From Gammaproteobacteria bacterium (GTDB lineage Bacteria > Pseudomonadota > Gammaproteobacteria > SZUA-140), in NCBI GenBank assembly GCA_016712635.1, contig JADJQS010000010.1, positions 1 through 64,000 on the forward strand: a stretch of DNA of 64,000 nt. Direction: 5' to 3'. Within the stretch, counting starts at the first letter, position 1; every line of letters starts with the position of its first letter. Made by a program: the position numbers and the translations under genes. The notes below the pieces were generated by a model, which saw only the letters and a list, made by a program, of their open reading frames with translations, searched no databases and was not told the DNA's origin. Positions 7,573-16,153 of this stretch are shown here, piece after piece.

Positions 7573-8982
7573 TCAGCGCCGCCGCCGGCGCAGCCAGATG
7601 AACAGGCCGCTGCCGAACAGCAGCGCCGGCACCAGCAGCAGGAATCCGAATCCGATCACCGCCGTGCCGGTCCTGGAGAGCTGCAGGGAGAGGTCGGGCG
7701 CGGTGCGCGCGGGGATGTCGATCAGTACGTCGTCACTGCTCAGCCAGTTGACGATGTTGAACGCCAGCTGCTGATTGCCGCCCATGCCGAGAAAACCGTT
7801 GGACAGGAAATCGCCGTCGGCGATGACCACCGCGCGCTGGGTCTTCACCTCCGCTGCCGGCGCGGCGTCGGCCGGCTCCCCGCCGGCGGCGGACCCCGGC
7901 GGCCGGGACAGCGCGAAACCGATCGACACCGGCCCCGGCAGATCGGAGCCCTCGTCATAGACGATCTTGCCGGACACCTCGCCGGTCTCCAGCCACGTAT
8001 TGGACAGCGTCTCCAGCAGCGTCGTCGCACTCCACTGTCCGCCCTCCACGGCCCGCAGGCCGCCTGCAAGAGGAAACAGGGTGTTCAGCTCGAAATCGCG
8101 CGTGATCGCGTGTTCCGGATAGCTCGCGACCAGCGCGACGCGCGGGTCGTCGGTGCCAAACAGCATCTGGCCCACCTGGGAGACGTTGGGATCCACCACG
8201 ATGCCGGGCTCGAGGCGCACACCGAGGACCTGCGCCAGCGGCCCGAGCCCGTGCGCGCCCTGGCCGGGATCGGCCAGCCAGAGCAGATTGCCGCCGCGCG
8301 CGAGATATTCCAGGATGAGTTCCGCCTCGCCCGGCAGCAGGTCGACCTGCGGGGCCGCGATCACCAGCACGGTGGTGTCCGGCGATATCCCGCGGCTCAC
8401 CGCCAGATTGACCTCGCCGATCCTGAAGCCCTTGCCCTCCAGCTGGCGCGCCCAGGCCGAGACGTCGAAGTTCTGCGCCGCCAGCGCGCTGCGTTCGCCG
8501 TGCCCGGTCAGGAACGCGAGCCGGCGCTCGCCGCCGCGCGCCAGGCGCTGCAGTGCATTGGTGAGGCCGTTTTCGCTCACGTCGCGCAGCTGCTCGCGGC
8601 GCCCTTCGTACTCGATGACCAGCTCGCCGTCGGCGGTGATGTTGAGCTCGCGCACCTTCTGCGGCTCGAGATCGGGATTGATGAAGGCGAGCGTCACGTC
8701 GGGCTTGTGGCGCTGATAGCGGCCGACCAGCTCCGCCACGTGCCTGCGCACCAGCGGCGAGGTCTCGCGCACATAGGCGGTAACCGTCACAGTCCCCGGC
8801 AGCCGGCCGACCAGTTCGACGCTGGCCGGTGACAACGTGTTGCGTCCGCTCGCCGTCCAGTCCGCCTGGTATACGTAACGCGTGCTGAGCCAGCCCAGCA
8901 GGCCGGTGACCAGCAGCAGCAGGACGACGAAGGCAAGATTCTGCCAGCGCAGCAGCCGGCGGGAACGTGCGGTCACTTTCAT
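7573..8982 (-). CDS. GldG-like ABC transporter auxiliary protein
   Basis: A 469-residue protein with one membrane helix at each end (about 15-35 and 440-462) and a central domain of the ABC_transp_aux type, related to GldG and IFT52-like domains; AFLTGHGE and LLWLADPGQG are typical of it. In Bacteroidetes GldG works with GldA/GldF in gliding and secretion. In proteobacteria such as this the same trio occurs without gliding and its substrate is unknown. Encoded 16 nt after the permease gene, it is part of one operon. Confidence 0.85.
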   Translation of the reverse strand: MKVTARSRRLLRWQNLAFVVLLLLVTGLLGWLSTRYVYQADWTASGRNTLSPASVELVGRLPGTVTVTAYVRETSPLVRRHVAELVGRYQRHKPDVTLAFINPDLEPQKVRELNITADGELVIEYEGRREQLRDVSENGLTNALQRLARGGERRLAFLTGHGERSALAAQNFDVSAWARQLEGKGFRIGEVNLAVSRGISPDTTVLVIAAPQVDLLPGEAELILEYLARGGNLLWLADPGQGAHGLGPLAQVLGVRLEPGIVVDPNVSQVGQMLFGTDDPRVALVASYPEHAITRDFELNTLFPLAGGLRAVEGGQWSATTLLETLSNTWLETGEVSGKIVYDEGSDLPGPVSIGFALSRPPGSAAGGEPADAAPAAEVKTQRAVVIADGDFLSNGFLGMGGNQQLAFNIVNWLSSDDVLIDIPARTAPDLSLQLSRTGTAVIGFGFLLLVPALLFGSGLFIWLRRRRR

Positions 8983-8998
8983 GTCGGGGTCCGCATGC

Positions 8999-9751
8999 TC
9001 AATGCTGCAGCCGGTAGGAATCCAGCCGGCGGATGCTGAGGATGACGAAGAGCGCGCTCAGCAGCAGGTAGTAGGCCACATCGGTGCTGTTGAACACCCC
9101 CTTGAGGAGGGATTCGTAATGGCGCAGCAGGGACAGATAGCCCAGGACATCGCTCCCCTTGCTGGCGGCAGTCCCGCTCCAGTCCACGATCCACAGCAGC
9201 AGGAGCACGCCGAAGGTGCTGATCGCGGCGATCACCGGCTGCGCGGTCAGCGTGGACATGAACAGTCCGACGGCGGCGAAACCCGCCAGCAGCAGAAACA
9301 GCCCGATCAGGCCGGAGGCGAGGATGCCGAAATCGAGCGTCCCGCCCAGCAGCAGCGCGCACGGCAGCAGGGCGATCAGCAGCAGCTGGATGAGCAGGAA
9401 TCCGAGTACGCCGCAATACTTGCCGAGGATGATCGCGGTCATCGAGACCGGGGCGGAGAACAGCAGGCTCAGCGTCTGGTTACGCAGCTCGTCGCTCACC
9501 AGCCGCATGGTCAGCAGCGGCACCACCAGCAGCAGGATGAGCGCCGCGTTGCCGAAGGTCGGCGCGACGACGATCTCGGTGAGTCCCGGCGCGCCCGGCA
9601 ACTGCGGCAGGCGCGGCTGGATCTGCAGGAAGAAATCCACCTGCACCAGGAACAGGTAGGCGACGATGATCTGCACCACCGCCAGCACGGTCCACGCCAG
9701 GGGGGAGAAGAACAGGCTACGCAGCTCGCGCGCCGCGATCGTCCCGATCAT
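8999..9751 (-). CDS. ABC-2 type transporter permease (GldF/NosY-like)
   Basis: A 250-residue protein with six predicted helices, starting MIGTIAARELRSLFFSPLAW, the usual beginning of ABC-2 permeases. Its ATG (9749-9751) overlaps the stop of the ATPase gene (ATGA) and has GGAGG upstream within that gene, which fixes the start; a longer in-frame reading to 10408 is a shadow of the ATPase. Helix pattern and length match GldF/NosY proteins. With the ATPase at 9748 it should form an exporter or a membrane-remodelling complex. Confidence 0.88.
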   Translation of the reverse strand: MIGTIAARELRSLFFSPLAWTVLAVVQIIVAYLFLVQVDFFLQIQPRLPQLPGAPGLTEIVVAPTFGNAALILLLVVPLLTMRLVSDELRNQTLSLLFSAPVSMTAIILGKYCGVLGFLLIQLLLIALLPCALLLGGTLDFGILASGLIGLFLLLAGFAAVGLFMSTLTAQPVIAAISTFGVLLLLWIVDWSGTAASKGSDVLGYLSLLRHYESLLKGVFNSTDVAYYLLLSALFVILSIRRLDSYRLQH

Positions 9752-10713
9752 GCCGCCTCCGCGGGCGCCGCGTGGGCGTCCGTCCCTGCCACGTCCCGGC
9801 TGGTGATGTCGACGAAGATCTGTTCCAGCGATTTGCGTTCGGGCACCAGCTCGTACAGCCGCCAGCCGCCGGCCAGCGCCCGTTCGAGCAGCGCGTCGGT
9901 GATATCGCCGGCCGGATCGCAGCGCAGGCGCAGGCGCCCCGCGCCGAGATCCTCCACCTCCTGCACGCCGGGCAGGCGCGCCAGCTCCGCCGCCGCCGGC
10001 GGGTTGCGGAAGGCGGCGCACAGGGCGGACACCGGCTGATGCGCCAGGTTGTCGATGGTATCGCTGAACACCAGGCGTCCGCGATGGATGATCTGCACGC
10101 GGTCGCACACCGCCTGCACCTCGGGCAGGATGTGGGTGGACAGGATCACGCTGTGTTCGCCGCCCAGTTCGCGGATGAGGGCGCGGATCTCGCGGATCTG
10201 GATCGGATCGAGCCCGACGGTCGGCTCGTCCAGGACCACCACCGCAGGTGCATGGATGATCGCCTGGGCGATGCCGGTGCGCTGCTGGTAGCCTTTGGAA
10301 AGGTTGCCGATCAGGCGCCGGCCCACTTCGGTCAGGCCACAGCGCTCCTTGGCGCGGTCCACCGCGCCGCGCCGCTGCTCGCGCGGTATGCGGTTCAGGC
10401 GCGCGCAATAGGCGAGATATTCATCGACCGTCAGCTCGCGGTAGAGCGGGGGCTGCTCGGGGAGGTACCCCAGCGCCGACTTGGCGGCCTCGGGCTCGTC
10501 GAGGATGTCGCGCCCGCTGATCAGCACGCGCCCCGCGCTCGGCGCCAGGTTCCCGCTGATGATCTGCATGGTCGTCGATTTTCCGGCGCCGTTCGGGCCG
10601 AGGAAGCCGAGCACCTCGCCGCGCCGGACCTCGAAGCTGATATCGTCGACGGCGAGCAGCGGGCCGTAGCGGCGCGACAGGCGCTCGACCCTGATCAGGT
10701 TGTCCGAATCCAT
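9748..10713 (-). CDS. ABC transporter ATP-binding protein (GldA-like)
   Basis: A 321-residue ATPase with Walker A GPNGAGKST (39-47), signature LSKGYQQR, Walker B VVVLDEPTVGLDP and switch His in ILSTH, followed by a C-terminal extension of about 80 residues typical of drug/gliding-type (GldA, NatA) subunits. It is the first gene of a four-gene minus-strand operon (ATPase, permease, GldG-like, DUF4340). The start at 10713 is 117 nt from the divergent hydantoinase-like gene, so promoters for both must lie in that gap. Confidence 0.93.
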   Translation of the reverse strand: MDSDNLIRVERLSRRYGPLLAVDDISFEVRRGEVLGFLGPNGAGKSTTMQIISGNLAPSAGRVLISGRDILDEPEAAKSALGYLPEQPPLYRELTVDEYLAYCARLNRIPREQRRGAVDRAKERCGLTEVGRRLIGNLSKGYQQRTGIAQAIIHAPAVVVLDEPTVGLDPIQIREIRALIRELGGEHSVILSTHILPEVQAVCDRVQIIHRGRLVFSDTIDNLAHQPVSALCAAFRNPPAAAELARLPGVQEVEDLGAGRLRLRCDPAGDITDALLERALAGGWRLYELVPERKSLEQIFVDITSRDVAGTDAHAAPAEAA

Positions 10714-10760
10714 TGGCGGCAGTTATGGGTTTGTTATTTACCGTGGAAGATGGGAACGCC

Positions 10761-10789
10761 CGGCAGAAATTCAAGCGCCCGTCTACAAT
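10761..10789 (+). promoter_or_regulatory. Candidate -10 element upstream of the hydantoinase-like gene
   Basis: TACAAT at 10784-10789 is a good -10; no matching -35 is present at 17 nt (CGGCAG at 10761-10766). It lies 41 nt before the ATG at 10831 in the divergent intergenic region. Confidence 0.35.
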
Positions 10790-10830
10790 AGAGCATATGA
10801 CCGGGCGCGGCGCAAACAGTTCGGCGTGAT

Positions 10831-12816
10831 ATGGATCTCGTCGGCATCGATACCGGGGGCACCTTCACCGACTTCGTCTGCCTGACGGGGGGTGTCCTGC
10901 GCGTCCACAAGGTGCTGTCAACGCCGCGGGCGCCCGAACAGGCGATCCTGCGCGGGATCGCGGACCTCGGCCTGGACAGCCGCGCACTCATCGTCGTGCA
11001 CGGCAGCACGGTCGCGACCAACGCCGTGCTCGAGGGCAAGGGCGTGCGCACGGCGTTCATCACCAATCACGGGTTGCGCGACCTGCTCACGATCGGCCGC
11101 CAGGCGCGGCGCGCGCTGTACGACCTGCAGCCGCCGCCGCAACCGCCGCCGGTGCCGCGCGAGCTGTGCCTGGAGACGGGCGGCCGCCTGGGCGCACACG
11201 GCGAGGTCGTCACCCCGCTCACCGACGCGGACCTGGCCGGGCTGCGCGCGGAGGTGGAACGCCTCGCCCCGCGCGCGGTCGCCATCAATCTGCTGTTCTC
11301 CTTCCTGGATGAGCACTTCGAGCGGGCGGTCGCCGCCGCCATGCCGGCGGGGATGTTCGTCGCGCGCTCCTCCGCCGTCCTGCCGGAATACAAGGAATAC
11401 GAACGCGGCATCGCGACCTGGCTCAACGCCAGCGTCGGCCCGCTGGTGGAGGACTACCTGACGCGCCTGGCGCAGTCGCTGCCCGCCGCGCGCGTCTCCG
11501 TCATGCAGAGCTCCGGCGACACCATCGCCGCGGCGCAGGCCGGCGGCCAGGCGGTCCACATGCTGCTGTCGGGCCCGGCCGGCGGCCTTGCCGCCGTGCG
11601 CCGCCTCGGCGCGGCAGCGGAGCTCGACCGCCTGCTGAGTTTCGACATGGGCGGCACCTCCACCGACGTCGCGCTGATCGAGGGCGACATCCGCCTCACC
11701 GGCGAAGGCCGCATCGGCGGCTATCCGGTCGCCGTGCCGATGGTGGACATGCACACCATCGGCGCGGGCGGCGGCTCGATCGCCTATCTCGACGGCGGCG
11801 GGCTGCTGCGCGTCGGCCCGGCCTCAGCGGGTGCCGACCCGGGCCCCGCCTGCTATGGCCGCGGCGGCCGCGCGCCCACCGTCACCGATGCCAACCTGGC
11901 GCTCGGCCGCCTGCCCGCCGACGGCTTCCTCGACGGCCGCATGCCGCTCGACCGCGCCGCGGCGCTGGAGGCCCTGGCCGCTGTCGCGCAACCGCTCGGC
12001 CTCGGCACCGGGGACGCCGCGGCGGGGATCATACGCATCGCCAATGAACACATGGCGCAGGCGCTGCGCGTGATCTCGGTGCAGCGCGGCATCGATCCGC
12101 GCGGCTACACACTCGCCTCCTTCGGCGGCGCCGGCGGCCTGCACGTATGCGCGCTGGCGGATGAACTCGGTATCGCGCGCGCGCTGGTTCCGGTCCACGC
12201 CGGCGTCCTGTCCGCGCTCGGCATGCTGGTGGCGCCGCGCGGCCGACAGCTGTCGCGCTCGGTAGCGCGGCCGCTGCGGGATCTGACTGCCGACGGCATC
12301 GCGCGCGGCCTCGAGGAGCTGGCCGCGCGCGGTCGCGCCGAGCTGTTGCACGAGCGGGTGGCGGCGGCGGACATCGTCGTCACGCGCACCCTGGACCTGC
12401 GCTACTGCGGACAGAGCCACAGCCTGAACGTGGCGTGGCAGGACCCGGAACGGAGCGCGGAGGCGTTCCACGCGCTGCACGAGCAGCGCTACGGGCACCG
12501 GCTCGACCTGCCGCTCGAGCTGGTCAACCTGCGCGCCGGCCTGCGCGCCCCGGCGCCGGACCTGGGTTTCGCCCCGCCGCCCGCGCCGTCGCGGCCCGCC
12601 GTCCCCCGCGCCTGCGCGCAGCTGCATGGCGGCGGTGCGGGCGCCGCGATCTATGCGCGCGCGGAACTCGCGACCGGCCAGCGCGTCGCGGGTCCGGCAC
12701 TGATAACCGAGGCGGTTGCCACGACCTACCTCGCCCCCGGCTGGTGCTGCCGACGCGACGCGGCCGGCAACCTGCTGCTGACCCGTGACGGACGGACCAT
12801 GGACGCTCACTGCTGA
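10831..12816 (+). CDS. Hydantoinase A / oxoprolinase family protein
   Basis: A 661-residue member of the HyuA family: ATP-dependent ring-opening enzymes acting on hydantoins or 5-oxoproline, or acetone-carboxylase-like relatives. The N-terminus GIDTGGTFTDF (5-15) and central FDMGGTSTDVALIEG are the two phosphate-binding loops of the sugar kinase/actin fold, and GSTVATNAVLEGKG is the usual third motif. The protein is complete for this family. No HyuB-type partner is next to it: the downstream gene is ptsI on the opposite strand, whose end overlaps this one by 10 nt. Substrate cannot be inferred. Confidence 0.88.
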   Translation: MDLVGIDTGGTFTDFVCLTGGVLRVHKVLSTPRAPEQAILRGIADLGLDSRALIVVHGSTVATNAVLEGKGVRTAFITNHGLRDLLTIGRQARRALYDLQPPPQPPPVPRELCLETGGRLGAHGEVVTPLTDADLAGLRAEVERLAPRAVAINLLFSFLDEHFERAVAAAMPAGMFVARSSAVLPEYKEYERGIATWLNASVGPLVEDYLTRLAQSLPAARVSVMQSSGDTIAAAQAGGQAVHMLLSGPAGGLAAVRRLGAAAELDRLLSFDMGGTSTDVALIEGDIRLTGEGRIGGYPVAVPMVDMHTIGAGGGSIAYLDGGGLLRVGPASAGADPGPACYGRGGRAPTVTDANLALGRLPADGFLDGRMPLDRAAALEALAAVAQPLGLGTGDAAAGIIRIANEHMAQALRVISVQRGIDPRGYTLASFGGAGGLHVCALADELGIARALVPVHAGVLSALGMLVAPRGRQLSRSVARPLRDLTADGIARGLEELAARGRAELLHERVAAADIVVTRTLDLRYCGQSHSLNVAWQDPERSAEAFHALHEQRYGHRLDLPLELVNLRAGLRAPAPDLGFAPPPAPSRPAVPRACAQLHGGGAGAAIYARAELATGQRVAGPALITEAVATTYLAPGWCCRRDAAGNLLLTRDGRTMDAHC

Positions 12817-14546
12817 CGGTTCATGGCGTCCACCAGCGACGGGAAACGGACGGAGGACCGGCTGCGCAGCATCCGGCTCACGTTACGGCTGAGCGCATCG
12901 AGACGGCTTCCGTTGATCACCCGCTTGACCTCGAGGAGCGTGGCGGGAAACATGCTGAATTCGCGCAGGCCGAGTCCGAGCAGCAGGCGCGTGTAATACG
13001 GATCACCCGCCATCTCGCCGCACATCGCCACCGGGATCCCGGCGCGCCGGCCGGCGCGGATGGTCAGATGGATCAGCTTGAGTATGGCCGGATGCAGGGG
13101 ATCGTACAGGTAATTGACCTCCTCATCGAGGCGATCCACGGCCAGGGTGTACTGGATCAGGTCGTTCGTCCCGATGGAAAAGAAGTCGAGATGGCGCGCC
13201 AGCGCATCCGCGGCCAGCGCGGCGGCGGGGATCTCGATCATGCCGCCGATCTGCATGGCCGGATCGAAACGGATCCCCTCCCGCGCCAGCGCCTTCTTCT
13301 CCTCCTCGACCAGGCGCAGTACCTGCAACAGCTCGCCCTCGCCCGAGAGCATCGGGATCATCATGCGCACCGGCCCGGAGGCGGATGCGCGCAGGATCGC
13401 GCGCACCTGGGGTGAAAACTGGCCCGGATCCTTCAGGCTCCAGCGGATCGCGCGCAGGCCCAGCGCCGGATTGCTCGCCGCCGGGGTCCGCGGCCGGCTG
13501 CCCAGGCATTTGTCCGCGCCCAGGTCCAGGGTGCGTATGGTCACCGGCGCGCCCTTCAGCGCGCGCACCACGCGCAGGTAGGCCTCGTACTGCTCGTCCT
13601 CGCCCGGCACTGTCTCGCGATTGAGGAACAGCATCTCGGTGCGGAACAGACCGACCCCGGCGGCGCCGAGCCTCCGCGCGGCGGCGGCGTCCTCGGGCAG
13701 TTCGACGTTGGCCAGCAGGGTCACGGCGTGGCCGTCGCGCGTCACCGCCGGACGCTGGCGCAGCTTGTTCAGCTCGGCGACATGCCGGCGCTCCTCGCGC
13801 TGGCGCCGGTGGTAATAGGCCAGCTCCCCCGCCTCGGCGCCGGCGATCACCATGCCGTGCTCGGCGTCGACCACCAGCGCTTCGCGGTGCTGCAGGTAGC
13901 GCCGCACATGGTGCACGCCGACCACCGCGGGCAGACCCAGGCCGCGCGCCAGGATGGCGGTGTGGGAATTGGGGCCGCCGAACTCGGTCACCAGGGCGGC
14001 GATCCCCTGCTGGTGCATCAGCACGGTCTCGGCCGGCGAGACGTCGCCGGCGATCAGGATCGCGCCGCGCAGCTGGCCGTTGCGGTCGTCATGGCGCGGC
14101 TCGTACTGGCCCTGGAGATTGCGCTGGATGCGGATGACCACATGGTCGATGTCGTCCTTGCGCGTGCGCAGGTACGGATCGTCCATCTCATCGAAAACGC
14201 GCACCAGGGCGTCCCGCTGCAGCTTCAGGGCCCATTCGGCGTTGCACTGCCGCGCGCGCATGATCTTGATCGGCGCCTCGCTCATCACCCCGTCGTCGAG
14301 CATGAGCAGGTGGGCGTCCATGAAGGCGACGATGTCGCCGGGGGTGTCGGAGGGGATGCGCTTGCGGATGTCGCGCAACTGCTGCCTGGCCTTCCTGAGC
14401 GCGACGCGGTAGCGCGTGATCTCTTCCTGCAGCAGCGGCCTGGGGATCGTATGCTCGCTGACCTCGGGCGCGTCGTGATGGAGGATGACGGCCTTGCCGA
14501 TGGCGACGCCGCGGGAGACGCTGATGCCGCTCAAAACCAGACTCAT
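12807..14546 (-). CDS. ptsI: Phosphoenolpyruvate-protein phosphotransferase (EI)
   Basis: A 579-residue Enzyme I that takes phosphate from PEP and passes it to HPr. The active-site His lies in FGGPNSHTAILARGLGLPAV, and the PEP-binding domain shows FRTEMLFLNRE and FSIGTNDLIQY with the catalytic Cys in AMCGEMAGDP. It lacks an N-terminal GAF domain, so it is a ptsI-type enzyme and not the nitrogen-type PtsP. It closes a minus-strand cluster (ptsN, hprK, rapZ, EIIA, HPr, EI) that has no sugar-specific EIIB or EIIC, hence a regulatory PTS. The gap to HPr is 73 nt. Confidence 0.95.
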   Translation of the reverse strand: MSLVLSGISVSRGVAIGKAVILHHDAPEVSEHTIPRPLLQEEITRYRVALRKARQQLRDIRKRIPSDTPGDIVAFMDAHLLMLDDGVMSEAPIKIMRARQCNAEWALKLQRDALVRVFDEMDDPYLRTRKDDIDHVVIRIQRNLQGQYEPRHDDRNGQLRGAILIAGDVSPAETVLMHQQGIAALVTEFGGPNSHTAILARGLGLPAVVGVHHVRRYLQHREALVVDAEHGMVIAGAEAGELAYYHRRQREERRHVAELNKLRQRPAVTRDGHAVTLLANVELPEDAAAARRLGAAGVGLFRTEMLFLNRETVPGEDEQYEAYLRVVRALKGAPVTIRTLDLGADKCLGSRPRTPAASNPALGLRAIRWSLKDPGQFSPQVRAILRASASGPVRMMIPMLSGEGELLQVLRLVEEEKKALAREGIRFDPAMQIGGMIEIPAAALAADALARHLDFFSIGTNDLIQYTLAVDRLDEEVNYLYDPLHPAILKLIHLTIRAGRRAGIPVAMCGEMAGDPYYTRLLLGLGLREFSMFPATLLEVKRVINGSRLDALSRNVSRMLRSRSSVRFPSLVDAMNRQQ

Positions 14547-14619
14547 GGGACCGCGCCGCCTCCGGTGTTGAATGTGCCTGCACGCCGGCGCGCGTTGACG
14601 GCCGGCGCGCCTGGACCGG

Positions 14620-14889
14620 TTACGCCTCCTCGCCGAAACGCTGCCGGATCAGATCCTCCAGCCTGAGCAGCGCCGCCTCCTCGTCGCGCCCCTCGGCGAT
14701 GAGCTCGATTTCGCTGCCCTGGCCCGCCGCGAGCATCATCACACCCATGATGCTCTTGCCGTTCACCCGGCGCGCGCCGCGCACCAGATGGATGTCGGAT
14801 TCGAATTCGGAGGCCAGCGTCACCAGCTTGGCTGCCGCGCGCGCGTGCAGTCCCAGCCGGTTGACTATGGTGACTGTCCTGCGCGCCAC
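14620..14889 (-). CDS. ptsH: Phosphocarrier protein HPr
   Basis: An 89-residue HPr with the phosphorylated His15 in RLGLHARAAA and Ser46 in GKSIMGVMML, the site used by HPr kinase; hprK is in the same operon, so Ser46 control is likely. It receives phosphate from EI (12807) and donates to the EIIA proteins (14892 and ptsN). The start is 2 nt after the EIIA stop. It could equally be called NPr (ptsO); the presence of HprK and Ser46 favours a regulatory HPr. Confidence 0.95.
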   Translation of the reverse strand: MARRTVTIVNRLGLHARAAAKLVTLASEFESDIHLVRGARRVNGKSIMGVMMLAAGQGSEIELIAEGRDEEAALLRLEDLIRQRFGEEA

Positions 14890-14891
14890 CG

Positions 14892-15296
14892 CTAATCCTC
14901 GCCCTCCGGTCCGCAGCTGAAGATGCCCTCGCGCCCGCCGCTCAGCGCCTTGTCCTTCAGCTGGCTGATGTTCAGGCGGGGATAGTTCATCAAGCGTACC
15001 AGCATCGGCAGGTTAACGCCCGCAATCACGGTCACGCGCTCGTTGTCGCGCTTCAGCGCGGTGGCGATGTTGCTGGGGGTGGATCCGAACATGTCGGTCA
15101 GCACGATGACGCCGTCGCCATGATCGAGCTCGCGCACCGCCGCGCGCGCCTGTTCCAGGATCTGCGTGGGGTCGCTCGCCGGCGTCACGGCGATCACCGC
15201 GGCGGGGAGCGGGCGGCCGCCCAGCATCGATACCGCAGTGTCGAGCAGCGCCTCGCCGATGCGGTTGTGCGAGATCAGGCACAGGCCGACGCTCAT
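14892..15296 (-). CDS. PTS EIIA component, mannose family
   Basis: A 134-residue EIIA-Man domain. The N-terminus MSVGLCLISHNRIGEALL carries the phosphorylatable His10, and VLTDMFGSTPSN is the conserved loop of the family. No EIIB, EIIC or EIID partner is encoded nearby, so a regulatory role within the cluster is inferred, as in other proteobacteria with stand-alone EIIA-Man. Its ATG overlaps the rapZ stop (ATGA). Confidence 0.93.
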   Translation of the reverse strand: MSVGLCLISHNRIGEALLDTAVSMLGGRPLPAAVIAVTPASDPTQILEQARAAVRELDHGDGVIVLTDMFGSTPSNIATALKRDNERVTVIAGVNLPMLVRLMNYPRLNISQLKDKALSGGREGIFSCGPEGED

Positions 15297-16153
15297 CGCA
15301 GCTCCCGGTGGCGCGTCATCACGCCGGCGCGCGACTGCTTGAAGTGGGCCGCCAGCGTCTCCGCCAGGTAGACCGAGCGGTGCTGGCCGCCGGTGCAGCC
15401 GATCGCGACCGACATGTAGTTGCGGTTCTCCGCCTCGAAGCTCGGGATCCAGCGCTCCAGGAACGCGCGGATGTCCTCGTACATGCGCCCCACCGCGGGC
15501 TGCTGCCCGAGGAAGCGGATCACTTCGGGATCGTTGCCCTTGCGCATGCGCAGCGCGGGATCCCAGTGCGGGTTGGGCAGGCAGCGCACGTCGAACACGA
15601 AGTCCGCGTCGGCGGGAATGCCGTACTTGTAGCCGAACGACATGAACAGGATGGAGAGCGAGGCCGACTTGTGCTGGGCGACGCGCTCGCGGATCACGCC
15701 GCGCAGCTGGTGCACGTTGAAATTGCTGGTGTCGATGTGCAGGTCGGCGCTGGCCGAGATCGGCGCCAGCAGCTCGCGCTCGACCGCGATCGCCTCCAGC
15801 AGGGAGACGTCGACGCGGGTGAGCGGGTGCTTGCGGCGCGTCTCGCTGAAGCGCTTGATGAGCACATTGTCGGCGGCGCCGAGGAATATCACGTCGCAGT
15901 CGAGTCCCGGCTTTCTGATCTCGCCCAGGATGTCGCCGAAGCGGCCGAGGTCGCGAGACAGGTTGCGCGCGTCGATGCCGACCGCCACGTTCTCGATGTT
16001 GCGCTTCTCCGCCGTCGCCACGATCTGTTCGACGAACTGCGGCAGCAGGCTGAGCGGAAGGTTGTCGACGCAGTAATAGTCGAGGTCCTCCAGGGCCTGG
16101 AGCGCGATGGACTTGCCGGAGCCGGACAGCCCGCTGATGACCAACAATCTCAT
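15293..16153 (-). CDS. rapZ: RNase adapter protein RapZ
   Basis: A 286-residue P-loop protein: Walker A GLSGSGKS (8-15), then the conserved DNLPLSLLPQ and C-terminal GCTGGQHRSVYLAE motifs of the RapZ/YvcJ family. In enterobacteria RapZ guides RNase E to GlmZ sRNA and controls glucosamine-6-phosphate synthase. Whether that sRNA system exists here cannot be seen. Start and stop both overlap neighbours by 4 nt (hprK upstream, EIIA downstream), indicating tight coupling. Confidence 0.96.
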   Translation of the reverse strand: MRLLVISGLSGSGKSIALQALEDLDYYCVDNLPLSLLPQFVEQIVATAEKRNIENVAVGIDARNLSRDLGRFGDILGEIRKPGLDCDVIFLGAADNVLIKRFSETRRKHPLTRVDVSLLEAIAVERELLAPISASADLHIDTSNFNVHQLRGVIRERVAQHKSASLSILFMSFGYKYGIPADADFVFDVRCLPNPHWDPALRMRKGNDPEVIRFLGQQPAVGRMYEDIRAFLERWIPSFEAENRNYMSVAIGCTGGQHRSVYLAETLAAHFKQSRAGVMTRHRELR

